Shown here: in pieces, positions 10,336 through 21,015 of the stretch
Numbering within the stretch: the stretch's first letter is position 1
How the letters are laid out: every line of letters begins with the position of its first letter
Assembly: GCA_036924085.1 (NCBI GenBank)
Contig: JAVGWX010000011.1
Location: 20,364,455 to 20,428,454 of the forward strand
Reading direction: 5' to 3'
Origin: Ariolimax columbianus
Lineage: Eukaryota; Mollusca; Gastropoda; Stylommatophora; Arionidae
Length of the DNA stretch: 64,000 bases
The notes under the pieces: generated by a model
Told to the model about the DNA's origin: nothing
Seen by the model: only the letters and a program-made list of their open reading frames with translations
Databases searched by the model: none
Program-made: the position numbers and the translations under genes

Positions 10336-11038
10336 CTAGGCATGTTCAAATGAAACCGGACCAAACTGAAACAAGTTAACATACGAAGGATGCGCACGAA
10401 GACGTCACTTCTGGTGTAAACAATACATACCAACCGTCAATATTGCAAAATGTCATTATCCTGCGACTCGGCATACCTTCGAAAACATGGCGGTAGGGAT
10501 ACGGAATCCGTCCAGAGTTGATCAGCGAGCGGTCATTCGGGTTCTAACAGCTGAAGGATGTCGACCAGTTGACATTCATCGCAGAATGCAGGCAGTGTAT
10601 GGTGACAAAAGTGTGTCGAAAACAACAGTGAAGAACTGGACAGCGATGTTTAAAGAAGGACTTGTGTTAACGAAACAATATGCGCCTGACCTTGTCTCGG
10701 AAGATCTTTCGTTAGCTCACGTCTTTCAACATCGTTGTCCAGTTCTTCACTGTTATCATCGACACACTTTTGTCACAATACACTGCCTGCATTCTGCGAT
10801 GAATGTCAACTGGTCGACATCTTTCAGCTGCTAGGTACCGAATCAATGCTCGCTAATAAGCTCTGGATGGATTCCGTATCACACACGCCATGTTTTCAAC
10901 GGTCTGATGAGGGAACTATCAGTCGCAGGATAATGAAATTTTGGAAAATTGCTAGTTGGTATATGCAGTTTACACCAGAAATGTTGTCATCATGTTCACT
11001 TGCTTCAGTTTGGTCCGGTTTCAGTTGAACACGCCTCG
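10336..11038. mobile_element. Fold-back mariner 1 (head-to-head inverted repeat)
   Basis: The element is flanked by TA (10334-10335 and 11039-11040). The left end ctaggcatgttcaaatgaaa and the reverse complement of the right end, cgaggcgtgttcaactgaaa, match. Similarity continues inward for about 330 bp on each side: both arms run from the terminal repeat through the leader into the N-terminal transposase coding region. A loop of only a few tens of bp joins them near 10675-10705. No catalytic domain is present. It is a non-autonomous element able to form a long hairpin. Confidence 0.93.
10487..10690 (+). pseudogene. mariner transposase N-terminus (helix-turn-helix), truncated
   Basis: Starts at an ATG with MAVGIRNPSRVDQRAVIRVL, followed by CRPVDIHRRMQAVYGDKSVS and VKNWTAMFKEG, the DNA-binding N-terminal helices of mariner transposases. 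The frame then enters the inverted arm and stops being homologous. The same sequence in reverse lies at about 10730-10890 on the minus strand. The DD(D/E)-type catalytic domain is absent. Confidence 0.85.
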
Positions 11039-11108
11039 TACATGCAGGTTGTGCAAAATAACTACAGAAAGTTGTGCATGAGACTAGCAAGTCTATCATT
11101 TCAACACA

Positions 11109-12060
11109 TTGATACAGAAACCACCACTCCAAGAGCCCACAAATTGCTTTGGTGCAGGCTTCTGGAAGCAGGCCGCCTATAGGGTCGACCGTATACTTGA
11201 ACTGGAGCATAATAAAGACCTTGCATTTAGGGTCATTACTACCGGCGTGAGACAGGCCATTGTGCTTTCTGTTCTGCTGTTTAATATTTACTTTGACAAA
11301 ATCGTATCAGAGACCAGTCAAATTGAGACATCTGAAGCAGAACATAACTCAATTCATGAATTACTCTTTGCAGATTATCAGTGCCTGCGGTACGACGATG
11401 AAAATAAACTGCAAAATCACAGGTACGCACTTGCGACTACCTGTGCTAAATACAATATGCGAATTAGCGAGAGCAAAACAGAAACTATGATGATCAGTAG
11501 TCCACTGAAGATGAGTTCGAGTATTTAGGCAGTATTTTGTCTGAAGAAGGTAGGATTGACAAGGAAATCGAGACTGGGTGTCAGAAAGAACATGTGGTAA
11601 CATTTCAGCTGTCGACACTGCTTAGACACACGAGCATCAGTTTGGCAACAGCCGATAAACAATATATTTATACTGACTCTGTGCTGCCAGAACCAGACAT
11701 GTCCTCTGTTTAGGGCGCATGAGAGCAGAATTTCGTCGTCTGAAATGAAATGCGTAAGTAAGGTCATCGGTGTTGCCAGGACAGACAACGTTTACAGTAT
11801 GGTCGGCACTACGTCCTGTGTCGAATACATTTCCAAGCAGAAAATACGTTACTTTGGTTATCTCATGAGAATGCACCCTCGTCAACTTCAACTGATGGTT
11901 TACGTCGCTGGTAGATCTGGCTACAGGGCAAGGGGCCGGCTGCGAGGCATGTGGATAGATGACATTATAGTGATTGTGCAGTGACATGGGCTCATATTGA
12001 CTGAGGTAACCCACTTGGCGCAGGACAGACTATTTAATCTCCCTACGGCGCTCAACGGCA
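11109..12060 (+). pseudogene. LINE reverse transcriptase relic
   Basis: Frames in order: ITTGVRQAIVLSVLLFNIYF (GVRQGCVLSPLLFNIY), ELLFADYQCL (FADD box, second D lost to Y), YNMRISESKTETM, then EYLGSILSEEGRIDKEIE and ISKQKIRYFGYLMRM with GRLRGMWIDDI. These are successive blocks of an endonuclease/reverse-transcriptase LINE from the catalytic palm to the C-terminus. Several frameshifts; non-functional. It begins about 70 bp after fold-back mariner 1. Confidence 0.85.
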
Positions 12061-12329
12061 CAAGTGGAAAGAAGACTAACTAGCAAACAGATGATGTGGA
12101 ACAGCTGGATGAGTAATATGGAGACTGTTCCATCGACTAAGAGGACACGGGTTCAAAATCTCTATTGATGGAAATTAAAATCCTAGTCTGTACACTTCAT
12201 GATAGCTACATTGGCAAGCGACCTTTATTACGTCGCCTTATAAATCATCCCAGAGAACCAGAACGATGCAATACATAGCGCTTTATTTTTTTGGGGTAAA
12301 TTTATATATCTTGGTTGTTCGTTCTGAAA
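12061..12329. other. Unassigned spacer
   Basis: Likely 3' part of the preceding LINE. Nothing specific is recognised. Confidence 0.3.
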
Positions 12330-12560
12330 AGGACGCTTGCTTGTGTCATAGTTTACAGCGAGGCTGTGATATCTGCACATTTCAATCCGACACTTCCAAT
12401 CTCAGCACGCCATTTATTGGGACCGGGCTTACCTTCCCTCTTCGATCCCTAATCTCTTGGCCAGGCTGCAAGAGTGCAGTCTGTTTCCAGGACCCCGACT
12501 TGGATGTAATATTTAGTCTTGGCCAGCTATATGCCTCTGACCCCGACTCAAGTAGCCATC
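12330..12560. mobile_element. SINE-like family T, copy 1
   Basis: Shares ordered blocks with 15605-15905 and 33560-33930: ctgcacatttc/ttgcacctttc, tccgac or ccgatacttcc, tcgatccctaatctcttggc, caggctgcaagagtgcagtc, tttccagg and cttggatg. The far end, with ctctgaccccgactcaagta, runs directly into a 22-bp array. Confidence 0.7.
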
Positions 12561-12562
12561 TA

Positions 12563-12935
12563 TGAGTCGCTGGCTGCTGTCAGCTCATTCACTGGCTGCT
12601 GTCAGCTCATTCGCTGGCTGCTGTAAGCTCATTCACTGGCTGCTGTCAGCTAATTCATTGGCTACTGTCAGCTCATTCACTGGCTGCTGTCAGCTCATTC
12701 ACTGGCTGCTGTCAGCTCATTCACTGGCTGCTGTCAGCTCATTCCCTGGCTGTTGTCAGCTCATTCATTTGCTGCTGTCAGCTCATTCATTGGCTGCTGT
12801 AAGCTCATTCACTGGCTACTGTCAGATCATTCACTGACTGCTGTCAGTTTATTCACTGGCTGCCGTCAGCTACTTCACTGGCTGCCGTCAGCTCATTCAC
12901 GGGCTGCCGTCAGCTCATTCACTGCTCCATCTTTT
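12563..12935. repeat. 22-bp tandem array, about 17 copies
   Basis: Unit gtcagctcattcactggctg plus ct. It starts at the end of family T copy 1, whose terminal gagtcgctggctgctg is itself unit-like, so the array probably grew from the element's end. Confidence 0.94.
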
Positions 12936-13265
12936 GCTCCATTTTGTCAACTGAAATAAATAAGAGACGCTTCTTCGCACGATAGAACAACGTATAACCA
13001 CTCACTGCGCACATGCTACGCATAACTCCGCAGCAACCGACCTGTGCTTCTGGTCCTTCATAACGACATCAATCCATGTTTCCTCTGACTTGTTCGTCTG
13101 AAAAAAAAAGTGTTCTTAAAAGACAGCAAACTAATCAATCATCTATCAAAAAATAATTGATCAATCAATCAATCTCTAAATAAAACTGTAAGACGTGTAG
13201 TTATTCACTCAGTCTGCCTTCCCTTTTTGTCTGACTGTTTATATGGCAATGTCCTTTTTCATTGA
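12936..13265. other. Unassigned spacer
   Basis: Contains a short aatcaatcaatca run near 13155. No gene is recognised. Confidence 0.35.
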
Positions 13266-14020
13266 TGTGACAATGAAAAAATCTTCAATATGCGGATGAT
13301 ACAGTTTTGATGGCAAAAAGTGAGCAAGAATTACAGGAGCTTGTGACAACAATATACAACATAAGTTAAGAGTCTGGATTAGACATAAAGATAAAGAAAA
13401 CAAAGACTATGATACTCGAGAAAAGTGACAAGAAACCATTTATGCAGATAAAAAATAAATATCTAGGTCATATAAAAACGGAAGAAGGCAGCAGGGAAAA
13501 GACAATAGGTATGCCAAGATGGTATTCGACAACACGTGACAGATACTGACATGCAAACGAATAAATCAGAATTTGAAGATGAGAATTGTCAGATGTTATG
13601 TATACTCGTCACTGCTTTATGGTGCAGAAACATAGCCACCGAATAACATATTGGAAAAGAGTATTGAAGCCTTCGAAATGTGGGTTTATAGAATATTGGA
13701 AAGAGAAGATAACAATTGTGGAGGTATTTGGAAATTTGGGGGTGAGAAGACAATTAATGACTGAAATCATGGTTAGACAGGTAATATATTTTGGTCATAT
13801 CAGAAAACATACCTCCTTGTTGAAGACCATATTGGATGGTAGGGTAGAGGGCAGTCCTTCAAGAGGCAGACGACCTTTTAAGTGGGTGGATAACATCAGA
13901 AGATGGACTGGAACAATCTTCTCAGATTGCGCCATTACGGCAAGAGATAGAGTACAAAGGAGATCCATTGCAGCCGACCTTCGATGCAGAGATGGCACTT
14001 GAACTGAACTGAACTTATGA
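13266..14020 (+). pseudogene. LINE family K reverse transcriptase, C-terminal half
   Basis: The + strand gives QYADDTVLMAKSEQELQEL (the YADD catalytic box), LDIKIKKTKTMIL, KYLGHIKTEEG, then in the next frame GVRRQLMTEIMVRQVIYFGH and SRGRRPFKWVDNIRRWTG. It ends gatggcacttgaactgaact. The same 3' end in minus orientation is at 44381-44690. Frameshifts and stops; non-functional. Confidence 0.85.
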
Positions 14021-14094
14021 AAGCTCCGTTTCACCACTCAAAGATGTTAGGTCTTTAGAATTTGTATATGATGATCTATATCTTCATTTGTCTG

Positions 14095-14335
14095 TCTCAG
14101 TCTATGTCTGTCTCAGTCTATGTCTGTCTCAGTCTATGTCTGTCTCAGTCTATGTCTGTCTCAGTCTATGTCTGTCTCAGTCTATGTCTGTCTCAGTCTG
14201 TCAATCTCAGTCTATGTCTGTCCCAGTCTATGTCTGTTTCAGTCTATGTCTGTCTCAGTCTATGTCTGTCTCAGTCTATGTCTGTCTCAGTCTATGTCGT
14301 CTCAGTCTATGTCTGTCTCAGTCTATGTCTGTTGG
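14095..14335. repeat. 16-bp tandem array, about 15 copies
   Basis: Unit tctgtctcagtctatg. The long S/V/Y/C/L ORFs in three frames are artefacts of the repeat. Confidence 0.95.
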
Positions 14336-14370
14336 TGGGTTGGGTGGAGGGGATGAGAAGGGGGTTGACG

Positions 14371-15598
14371 ACAGACAATTAGCAGTCCGCAGTCACTTAG
14401 CATACCCGCAGTCACTTAGCATACCTGCAGTCAGTTAGCATATCCGCAGTCAGTTAGCCTCATGTAGTCAGTTAGCATACCTGCAGTCATTTATGCATAC
14501 CTGCAGTCACTTAGCATACCCGCAGTCACTTAGCATACCCGCAGTCACTTAGCATACCCGCAGTCACTTAGTATCATGTAGTCAGTTAGCATACCCACAG
14601 TCAGTTAGCCTTTCCGCAATCAGTTAGCATACCTGCAGTCAGTTAGCATACACGCAGTCAGTTAGCATACCTGCAGTCAGTTAGCATACCTGCAGTCAGT
14701 TAGCATACACGCAGTCAGTAAGCATCATGAAGTCAGTTAGCATACCTACAGTCAGTTAGCATCATGTAGTCAGTTAGGATCATGTAGTCAGCATACCCAC
14801 AGTCAGTTAGCATCATGCAGTCAGTCAGGATACCCACAGTCAGTTAGCATCATGTAGTTAGCTAGCATACCCACAGTCAGTTAGCATACCTGCAGTCAGT
14901 TAGCATACCCGCAGTCAGTTAGTATCATGCAGTCAGTTAGCATACCCACAGTCAGTTAGCATACCCGCAGTCATTCAGCAAAGCTGCAGTCAGTTAGCAT
15001 ACCCACAATCAGTTAGCATACCCGCAGTCAGTTAGCATACCTGCAGTCAGTTAGCATACTCCGCAGTCAATCAGCATAGCTGCAGTCAGTTAACATACCC
15101 ACAGTTAGTTAGCATACCCGCAGTCAGTTAGCATCATGCAGTCAGTTAGCATAATCGCATTCAGTTAGCATACCCACAGTCAGCATACCCACGGTTAGCA
15201 TACCTGCAGTCAGTTACCATACCCGCAGTCAGTTACCATACCTGCAGTCAGTTAGCATACCCGCAGTCAGTTACCATACCTGCAGTCAGTTAGCATAACC
15301 AAAGTCAGTTACCATACCTGCAGTCACTTAGCATACCTGCAGTCAGTTACCATACCTGCAGTCAGTTACCATACCCGCAGTCAGTTACCATACCCGCAGT
15401 CAGTTACCATACCTGCAGTCAGTTAGCATACCCGCAGTCAGTTACCATACCTGCAGTCAGTTAGCATAACCACAGTCAGTTACCATACCTGCAGTCACTT
15501 AGCATACCTGCAGTCAGTTACCATACCTGCAGTCAGTTATCATACCCGCAGTCAGTTACCATACCCGCAGTCAGTTACCATACCCGCAGTCAGTCATC
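14371..15598. repeat. 19-bp tandem array, about 60 copies, mosaic
   Basis: Unit cagtcagttagcatacctg, with interspersed variants (cccg, ccac, catcatgtag, and a gttaccatac subtype dominating the right third). Variant clustering (gttagc on the left, gttacc on the right) indicates local homogenisation. The right end abuts a family T element at about 15605. Confidence 0.94.
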
Positions 15599-15604
15599 AG
15601 TCCC

Positions 15605-15905
15605 CTAGTTATGCTTTAGCGTTTTTTCTGAGAAAAAGAAGCTCAAGACGTTTGGGACGTAGTTTAGAGAGAGGCTGGGATTTTTGCACCTTTCCGCCCG
15701 ATACTTCCGATTTCAGCGCGGCGTTTTTGAGGACCAGCTTTACTTTCTCTATTCGATCCATAATCTCTTAGCCAGGCTGCATGGTTACAGTCTTTGTCCA
15801 GGGCCGCCACTTGGAGGTGGAGTAGTATCTTGGTCAGTTATGGGTCACTGACTCTGGTGCAAACAGCCAGCTAAATGTTGCTGGCTGCTCTTCCACTGTT
15901 ATATC
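15605..15905. mobile_element. SINE-like family T, copy 2
   Basis: Ordered matches to 12330-12560: ttgcacctttccgcccgat, tattcgatccataatctctt, agccaggctgcatggttaca, gtccagggccgccacttgga, ggtcagttatgggtcactga. The terminal part holds tgttgctggctgctcttcca, similar to the 22-bp unit that is amplified next to copy 1 but not amplified here. Confidence 0.7.
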
Positions 15906-16021
15906 TTCAGGCCCAATTATTAGCCCGCAGCCAGGCAATCAGCGGTCTGTTTGTCAGTTAGTCCATCTGCATGTCTTATTTATGTATATCTAATGTAATA
16001 AATATAATCGATATATCGATC

Positions 16022-16585
16022 TTCAGTCCACTTGTGTCGTTAGACATCGTGATGAGGTGTGACCTCCTTTGCTTTATATTTTTTGGTAGGCGAAAACCCG
16101 CCAGGCCAATACCAGTAAATGTTACCAATCGCTAGGTTCGTAGGCCCTGGAATATACGATCGCATATTTTTCGAACTGGTGGTGGTGGACACGTAAATTA
16201 GAGTAAAGTAGACGCACCGCCTGTCAGGCGCCATTTATGCCGCTCCGCTAACCACTTAACCAGGTCCTGATATTATAGCCACACAGTCCCCTTTTTGCGA
16301 CATATTCTCCGTGGGGCGAGAAACTGTAGAATAATTTGAGTAGATTTTTAACTTGAATTTTGCCCGAGCAGTGACCGTTAAACCTACTCTTTTCGATTTT
16401 GAACTGTTGAGGGATTTTAACGTTCACCCTAATGCCCACGGGTGTCTGATCGCACTACCCAGAGATCAAGAGCATTGTTACCGGATGATCCACGTGAAAA
16501 AGTTCCGGTACCCACCGTGATTTGAATCCGCGACCTCCAGCACCCTAGGTAAACAGCTTACCTCGAGACCACTGGGTGCCCATGA
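16022..16585 (-). mobile_element. Long tRNA-headed SINE-like element, copy 1
   Basis: About 560 bp shared with 53108-53643. Minus strand: head with A-box-like cagtggtctcgaggtaagc and B-box-like gcggattcaaatc, then a long body (cgtggatcatccggtaac, acccgtgggcat, ctgtgtggctataa, gcggcataaatggcgcctg), ending near tggactgaagatc. No ORF. Longer than a typical SINE, so possibly a composite. Confidence 0.75.
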
Positions 16586-16739
16586 ATATAATCAATATTT
16601 TGGAAAATAGTTTGACTGCCTGTGTGAATAATGTATGCATGGCTGTGTTTGTATGTCCCCTTCAGTAATTTTAAAAAATCGAATTTTGCCTATCACATAT
16701 CTTTTCTTTAAATCAATCTTCATATATGTTTATAATATT

Positions 16740-17130
16740 AATTCTGTCCATCGTCTCCAATGAGGACGACCAGCTATATTAGCCGGTAGCTAGGTTCACC
16801 CTCAAGCATGTGAGTTTGGTCCTAACTGATCAAGCCAATACGGGCACGAAAAGTTATATTGCATGACTGGCAAACACGATCTGCAACTGGTACTGGTATT
16901 CCTTCTGTTACAGACTTCCTGATGGGGCGTCTATCCTGGATTACTTGCACGTGAATACCCTCAACAACAACAACAACATTTGCTGAGGCGTCAGTGGACC
17001 CGTTGCGTTGATTAACCACTGTTATGACCACACGATGCAGCATGAAAAGGACACTTAAGCTGGAATTCTCATTAAACTTCCAGTTTTGAGTATCCGTGGA
17101 TGAAGTCCTCGCGTCATGTGGTTTCATGGT
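16740..17130 (-). pseudogene. LINE C-terminal zinc-finger fragment
   Basis: The minus strand encodes VCQSCNITFRARIGLIS, matching the CxxCxRxCxSRIGLxSHxR terminal motif of many animal endonuclease/RT LINEs, preceded by Q/N/V-rich sequence. Only the last part of the protein remains. It lies just left of the family A insertion at 17262. Confidence 0.55.
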
Positions 17131-17261
17131 AAAATCGTCCAGAAGGGTGCATGCGAACTCCTTGATGGGAATCGAGCTCTCCGCTACCTTTGGACGGGAG
17201 AATCGCGAGGATTAAAGACATCATTCAGCGAGTGAGCAATGCGTTTTAGACATGTTACTAA

Positions 17262-19637
17262 ATGGAAGAGGCTATGAGAACACTAAAGAAAAGGAAATCT
17301 CCCGGAAAAGACGGGATAACAAACGAAATGCTGATGGGGCTGGGCCAAACAGCGAAGAGGAAACTACTGTCAGTCCTGAACCAAAGCTGGAAAAGGGGTA
17401 TTGTACCCCAGGCATGGAAAGATGCAATACTGGTACCAGTACCAAAAACAGGAAAGGATAAAACAGATCCAAATGGATACAGGCCCATCAGCCTACTGAG
17501 CTGTGTCGGCAAGCTGATGGAACGGATGATAAACACCAGACTGATGTGGCATCTGGAAGAAAAACGAATACTAATTTCACAGCAAGCCGGCTTTAGACAG
17601 CACAGATCCGCTGAGGACCAGGTCATCCTCATAGCCCAGGAGATAGAAGATGCCTACCAGGCACAGAAACACACAGTAGCTGTTTGGGTGGATCTGGAAA
17701 AGGCATTTGACAAAGTCTGGAAGGACGGACTTAGAGTCAAGCTAAGAAGAAGTGATGTCTGTGGGAAGATGTACAAGTGGATCAACCACTACCTCAAACA
17801 AAGAACGGCCAGAGTCCAAGTACAAGGGCAGATGAGCAAAAAGGTGACACTCGAGCAGGGAGTACCCCAAGGGGGAGTATTGTCACCCACACTCTTCCTG
17901 GTATATATAAACGATATTACAGAGAATATACCAAGAAGAGTCCATAGCTCAATGTTTGCGGACGATCTGGCTATGTGGACCTCTGAAAAGAATCTCACCA
18001 TAGCAAGAAATCGGATGCAGACGGCCCTAACATCGCTGGAAGAGTGGGCGAACTCATGGCTGGTCAAAATAAACAAGGAGAAAACCACGTGCACAATATT
18101 CTCGCTTTCATTAAAACCCCAAAGTACCAAATTAAGTCTAAATGGCAAAATCCTGCAGCCAAACGACAACCCAACCTATCTGGGAGTCACATTTGATCGG
18201 CGCATGACATGGAAAAGTCAGATTGAGAGAAACCGAATGAAAGCCAGAGAAAGAATGGCAATCATGAGGAAACTTGCTGGCACAAGCTGGGGAGCAGACG
18301 AAGGCATACTAAAGAAACTGTACACTGGAAGAGTGAGACCAGTTCTCGAGTATGGCATTGCGGCATGGACAACAGCAGCGAAGGCGAACTTCGATAAAGT
18401 TAACAAACTTCAAAACCAAGCCATGAGAATTATAACAGGTGGCATGAAGTCAACGCCAATTGTAGAACTTGAAAAGATTACAAAACTGCAATCCATGACC
18501 GATAGAAGAGACTGCAGAGCCCAGCTGCAGTCAGAGAAACGCCGAAGACTGACGGACCACCCAATGTACCAGAGACTAAACAATTTGGGAAATGGGAAAC
18601 TAAAGCGGAGAAACTTTGCAGAAATAGCCAAAGCAAAGATGCACGAAGATCCCATAAACGCACTAACAACACCAAAACCCATCACTACTGTACGAAAACC
18701 TACCTGGAGGCCGGATATATTTCCAGAGGTGGTAGAAAATATACCAGGTATTGCAAACAAAAACTGCCAGACTGAAAAAGAAAGGAAAGGCACTACCCTA
18801 AGCTTCATAACGAAAAGCTACCCAAGCATGGACTGGACCCATGCATACACCGACGGTTCTGTAACAAAAACTACACAGAACGGAGGGGCAGGAGCATTCC
18901 TGAACCTACCAAATGGCAGAAAAATAACACTGTCATTCGCTACTGGTAAGTACACAAGCAATTTCAGAGCGGAGGCAGAGGCACTGAGGGTGGCAGTGGA
19001 AGAAATGGTGACACACAGTGAAAATGAGAGCCATATAGTCCTGCTGACAGATGCTCTCGCCGTAGTCACAGCGCTAAAAAGCCAGAAAAACACTGAGCTT
19101 AATGACTTAAGAGCAGCACTCTGCAAACTGTGCCAGCAGTCCGCACCAAAAAGGGTAGTGGTACAGTGGGTCCCGTCACACTGCAACATCCAAGGCAACG
19201 AGGAGGCAGACAGACTGGCAAAAGAAGGTGCAAGACTACCACAAACAGATACCAGTATGACGTACGAAGAGTCAAAACGGATTATCAAAGCCAGATACAC
19301 GACCAAATGGGAAACCGAACATACTGGTTACACCAAAAACGATGCCTATTACCAGTTGAACCGAAGAGAGCAGGTAGTTGTCTTCAGACTTCGCACTGGC
19401 CACAACAGACTGAGGTACCACCTATTCAACAAATTGAAGATAGGGTGTACCGACGAATGCCCCTGCGGTACTGGTAAAATGACCACTGAACATCTGCTGC
19501 AGAACTGCCCGACATACGAGGATCAGAGAGAGCAGATGTGGCCATCACCAGTGGAACCACAAGACAAGCTCTATGGCAGTGTCGACAGCCTCAGGATGAC
19601 CGCCGCTTTTTTCGAAAAAATAATGGTTACTGTCTGA
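17262..19637 (+). CDS. LINE reverse transcriptase/RNase H polyprotein (5'-truncated)
   Basis: 791 codons without interruption. RT fingers: KSPGKDGITNEML (residues 12-24) and YRPISLLSCVGKLMERMI (73-90). Motif A WVDLEKAFDKVW holds D144. QGVPQGGVLSPTLF is at 199-212, and the catalytic FADD box at 232-235. The RNase H domain runs from about 525 to 655: YTDGS (D531), FRAEAEA (E571), LLTDAL (D597), HCNIQGNEEAD (D650). FRLRTGHNRLRYHLF (708-722) is followed by a CCHC motif with C733, C735, H744 and C749. RNase H and architecture place it near I/Jockey-type LINEs. All visible catalytic residues are intact, but the apurinic-type endonuclease normally upstream is absent, so it cannot act autonomously. 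The first ATG coincides with the insertion junction, so a native start is not implied. Confidence 0.96.
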   Translation: MEEAMRTLKKRKSPGKDGITNEMLMGLGQTAKRKLLSVLNQSWKRGIVPQAWKDAILVPVPKTGKDKTDPNGYRPISLLSCVGKLMERMINTRLMWHLEEKRILISQQAGFRQHRSAEDQVILIAQEIEDAYQAQKHTVAVWVDLEKAFDKVWKDGLRVKLRRSDVCGKMYKWINHYLKQRTARVQVQGQMSKKVTLEQGVPQGGVLSPTLFLVYINDITENIPRRVHSSMFADDLAMWTSEKNLTIARNRMQTALTSLEEWANSWLVKINKEKTTCTIFSLSLKPQSTKLSLNGKILQPNDNPTYLGVTFDRRMTWKSQIERNRMKARERMAIMRKLAGTSWGADEGILKKLYTGRVRPVLEYGIAAWTTAAKANFDKVNKLQNQAMRIITGGMKSTPIVELEKITKLQSMTDRRDCRAQLQSEKRRRLTDHPMYQRLNNLGNGKLKRRNFAEIAKAKMHEDPINALTTPKPITTVRKPTWRPDIFPEVVENIPGIANKNCQTEKERKGTTLSFITKSYPSMDWTHAYTDGSVTKTTQNGGAGAFLNLPNGRKITLSFATGKYTSNFRAEAEALRVAVEEMVTHSENESHIVLLTDALAVVTALKSQKNTELNDLRAALCKLCQQSAPKRVVVQWVPSHCNIQGNEEADRLAKEGARLPQTDTSMTYEESKRIIKARYTTKWETEHTGYTKNDAYYQLNRREQVVVFRLRTGHNRLRYHLFNKLKIGCTDECPCGTGKMTTEHLLQNCPTYEDQREQMWPSPVEPQDKLYGSVDSLRMTAAFFEKIMVTV

Positions 19638-19671
19638 CTGTGTACGCAGAAGAAGAAGAAGAAGAAGAAGA
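17262..19671 (+). mobile_element. LINE family A, best-preserved copy
   Basis: A 2.41-kb insertion flanked by a perfect 14-bp target-site duplication agacatgttactaa (17248-17261 and 19672-19685). It ends in (AGA)n at 19649-19671. The 5' end lies within the reverse transcriptase region, so the endonuclease domain and ORF1 are missing: a 5'-truncated product of target-primed reverse transcription. Seven other fragments of the family occur in this window. A perfect TSD and an uninterrupted ORF suggest a recent insertion. Confidence 0.96.
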
Positions 19672-19685
19672 AGACATGTTACTAA

Positions 19686-19975
19686 CCGGGCAGGTCCCTT
19701 TCCCTCCCGGACCATGTGTTAGTCCATTATTCACCTATGTGTTTAAAACCGGTGCTGTTAGCAAACAGTGCGAAGAACGCCAAATTCGGTAAGCACAGCC
19801 GTGTACACTGGACCTTGAAAATATGACACCCGGTAACCGAAATACTATCTCAAATAGCCATTGATCATGCCAGGTAAATTACAAGCAAAAACACCACAGA
19901 ACGAACAAACTAGCTAAATCCAATACCCTTGTTGGCTGCTCCCCAATTTGGGGACTTTAGCCTGTCCTTGAATCT
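19686..19975. other. Unassigned spacer
   Basis: Continuation of the pre-insertion target DNA of family A. No gene is recognised. Confidence 0.35.
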
Positions 19976-19979
19976 CTTT

Positions 19980-20530
19980 TCAGAAGTACTGTGATAGCTT
20001 TCCTGCACTCATTTTATCGTTCAGAAGTTTCTTTCAAAGCCTTTCGCTTAACATTCAAACAAGATAACCTCAACTGAGCTTCCTCTAAAATTCCACTAAT
20101 GAGGTCATTAGTTGTGATATAGTTCTGCAAACGAATATGCAGTATGCGCTTCAGACAAATCACATGGAACTGCTTTGTGTCATATCGTAGACAGCTCAGT
20201 TTTCGCATGCGTAGAGCAAGGTAGTGAGAATGACGGCACAGCAGACCTTATGCTGATTCCTCGATGTTCTCACACTGTCGACGCGACGCATTCGACCGAA
20301 AACTGTGGTCTTTGCTTTCTATACGCCAGCTCATAATCGATAGTCACAGACAACGACAGCGTGCGTCCGAGGTAGATGAATTCTTCCACCACTTATAACT
20401 CATGCCCTCTTACTAGCTGTTTTGACAATGTATCTTGGGCTGGCTGGTACAAGATCTCCGATTTGTTTACACTAATGGTCAAGCCTAAGTTGTCAAAAAC
20501 AGCTGAGTCCCGGTCCATACCATCCTGTAT
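19980..20530 (-). pseudogene. LINE reverse transcriptase relic
   Basis: Minus strand, successive frames: FDNLGLTISVNKSEILYQPA (LGLTIxxxKTEVLxQPA), VVEEFIYLGRTLS (VDxFxYLGSTLS), then KQFHVICLKRILHIRLQNYI with TTNDLISG (HFHxxCLRxILxIxWQDxIxxxEVL). This is the segment from the C-terminal palm to the thumb of an RTE-like LINE. Multiple frameshifts. Confidence 0.8.
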
Positions 20531-20654
20531 ATTCTGTTTTGAGCCACTGTTCATAGCAGTCATTCGCAAATTACCAACACAAAACCTGCAAAAACCCTTA
20601 CGGTTATTACATATATTTTTAAAAAAACAAGCAGTTATTTTTGTGGGTAGTTTG

Positions 20655-21015
20655 AAATTGGAAGTACATATGGGTGGATGGATGGATTCTTGGTTGGCTG
20701 AATGGACGGATGTAGTGATAAATAGACTGAATAATGAATGGACGAGTGTTGAATGGATATTTGGATAAACAGGTTGGTTCAAAGGTTGTTAGATAAAAGA
20801 ATGGATGGATAGATAAATCAGTTAATTCAGAGGTCATGAGTTAGAAGAATGCATGGATTGATAAATTAAACGACGTATAGACGACATGACTAATGGATGG
20901 ATTGATAAATTAAACGACATATAGACGACATAACTAATGGATAGATTGAAGTACGCGGTTAAATTGATTTAAAGATCGATAAATTGATGGATGAATGGAT
21001 GGATGGATATAAATT
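20655..21015. repeat. Degenerate (GGAT/GATA)n tract
   Basis: Imperfect tggatgga and gataaat tetranucleotide repeats, including a near-duplicated segment ggattgataaattaaacgac at about 20854 and 20899. Confidence 0.75.
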
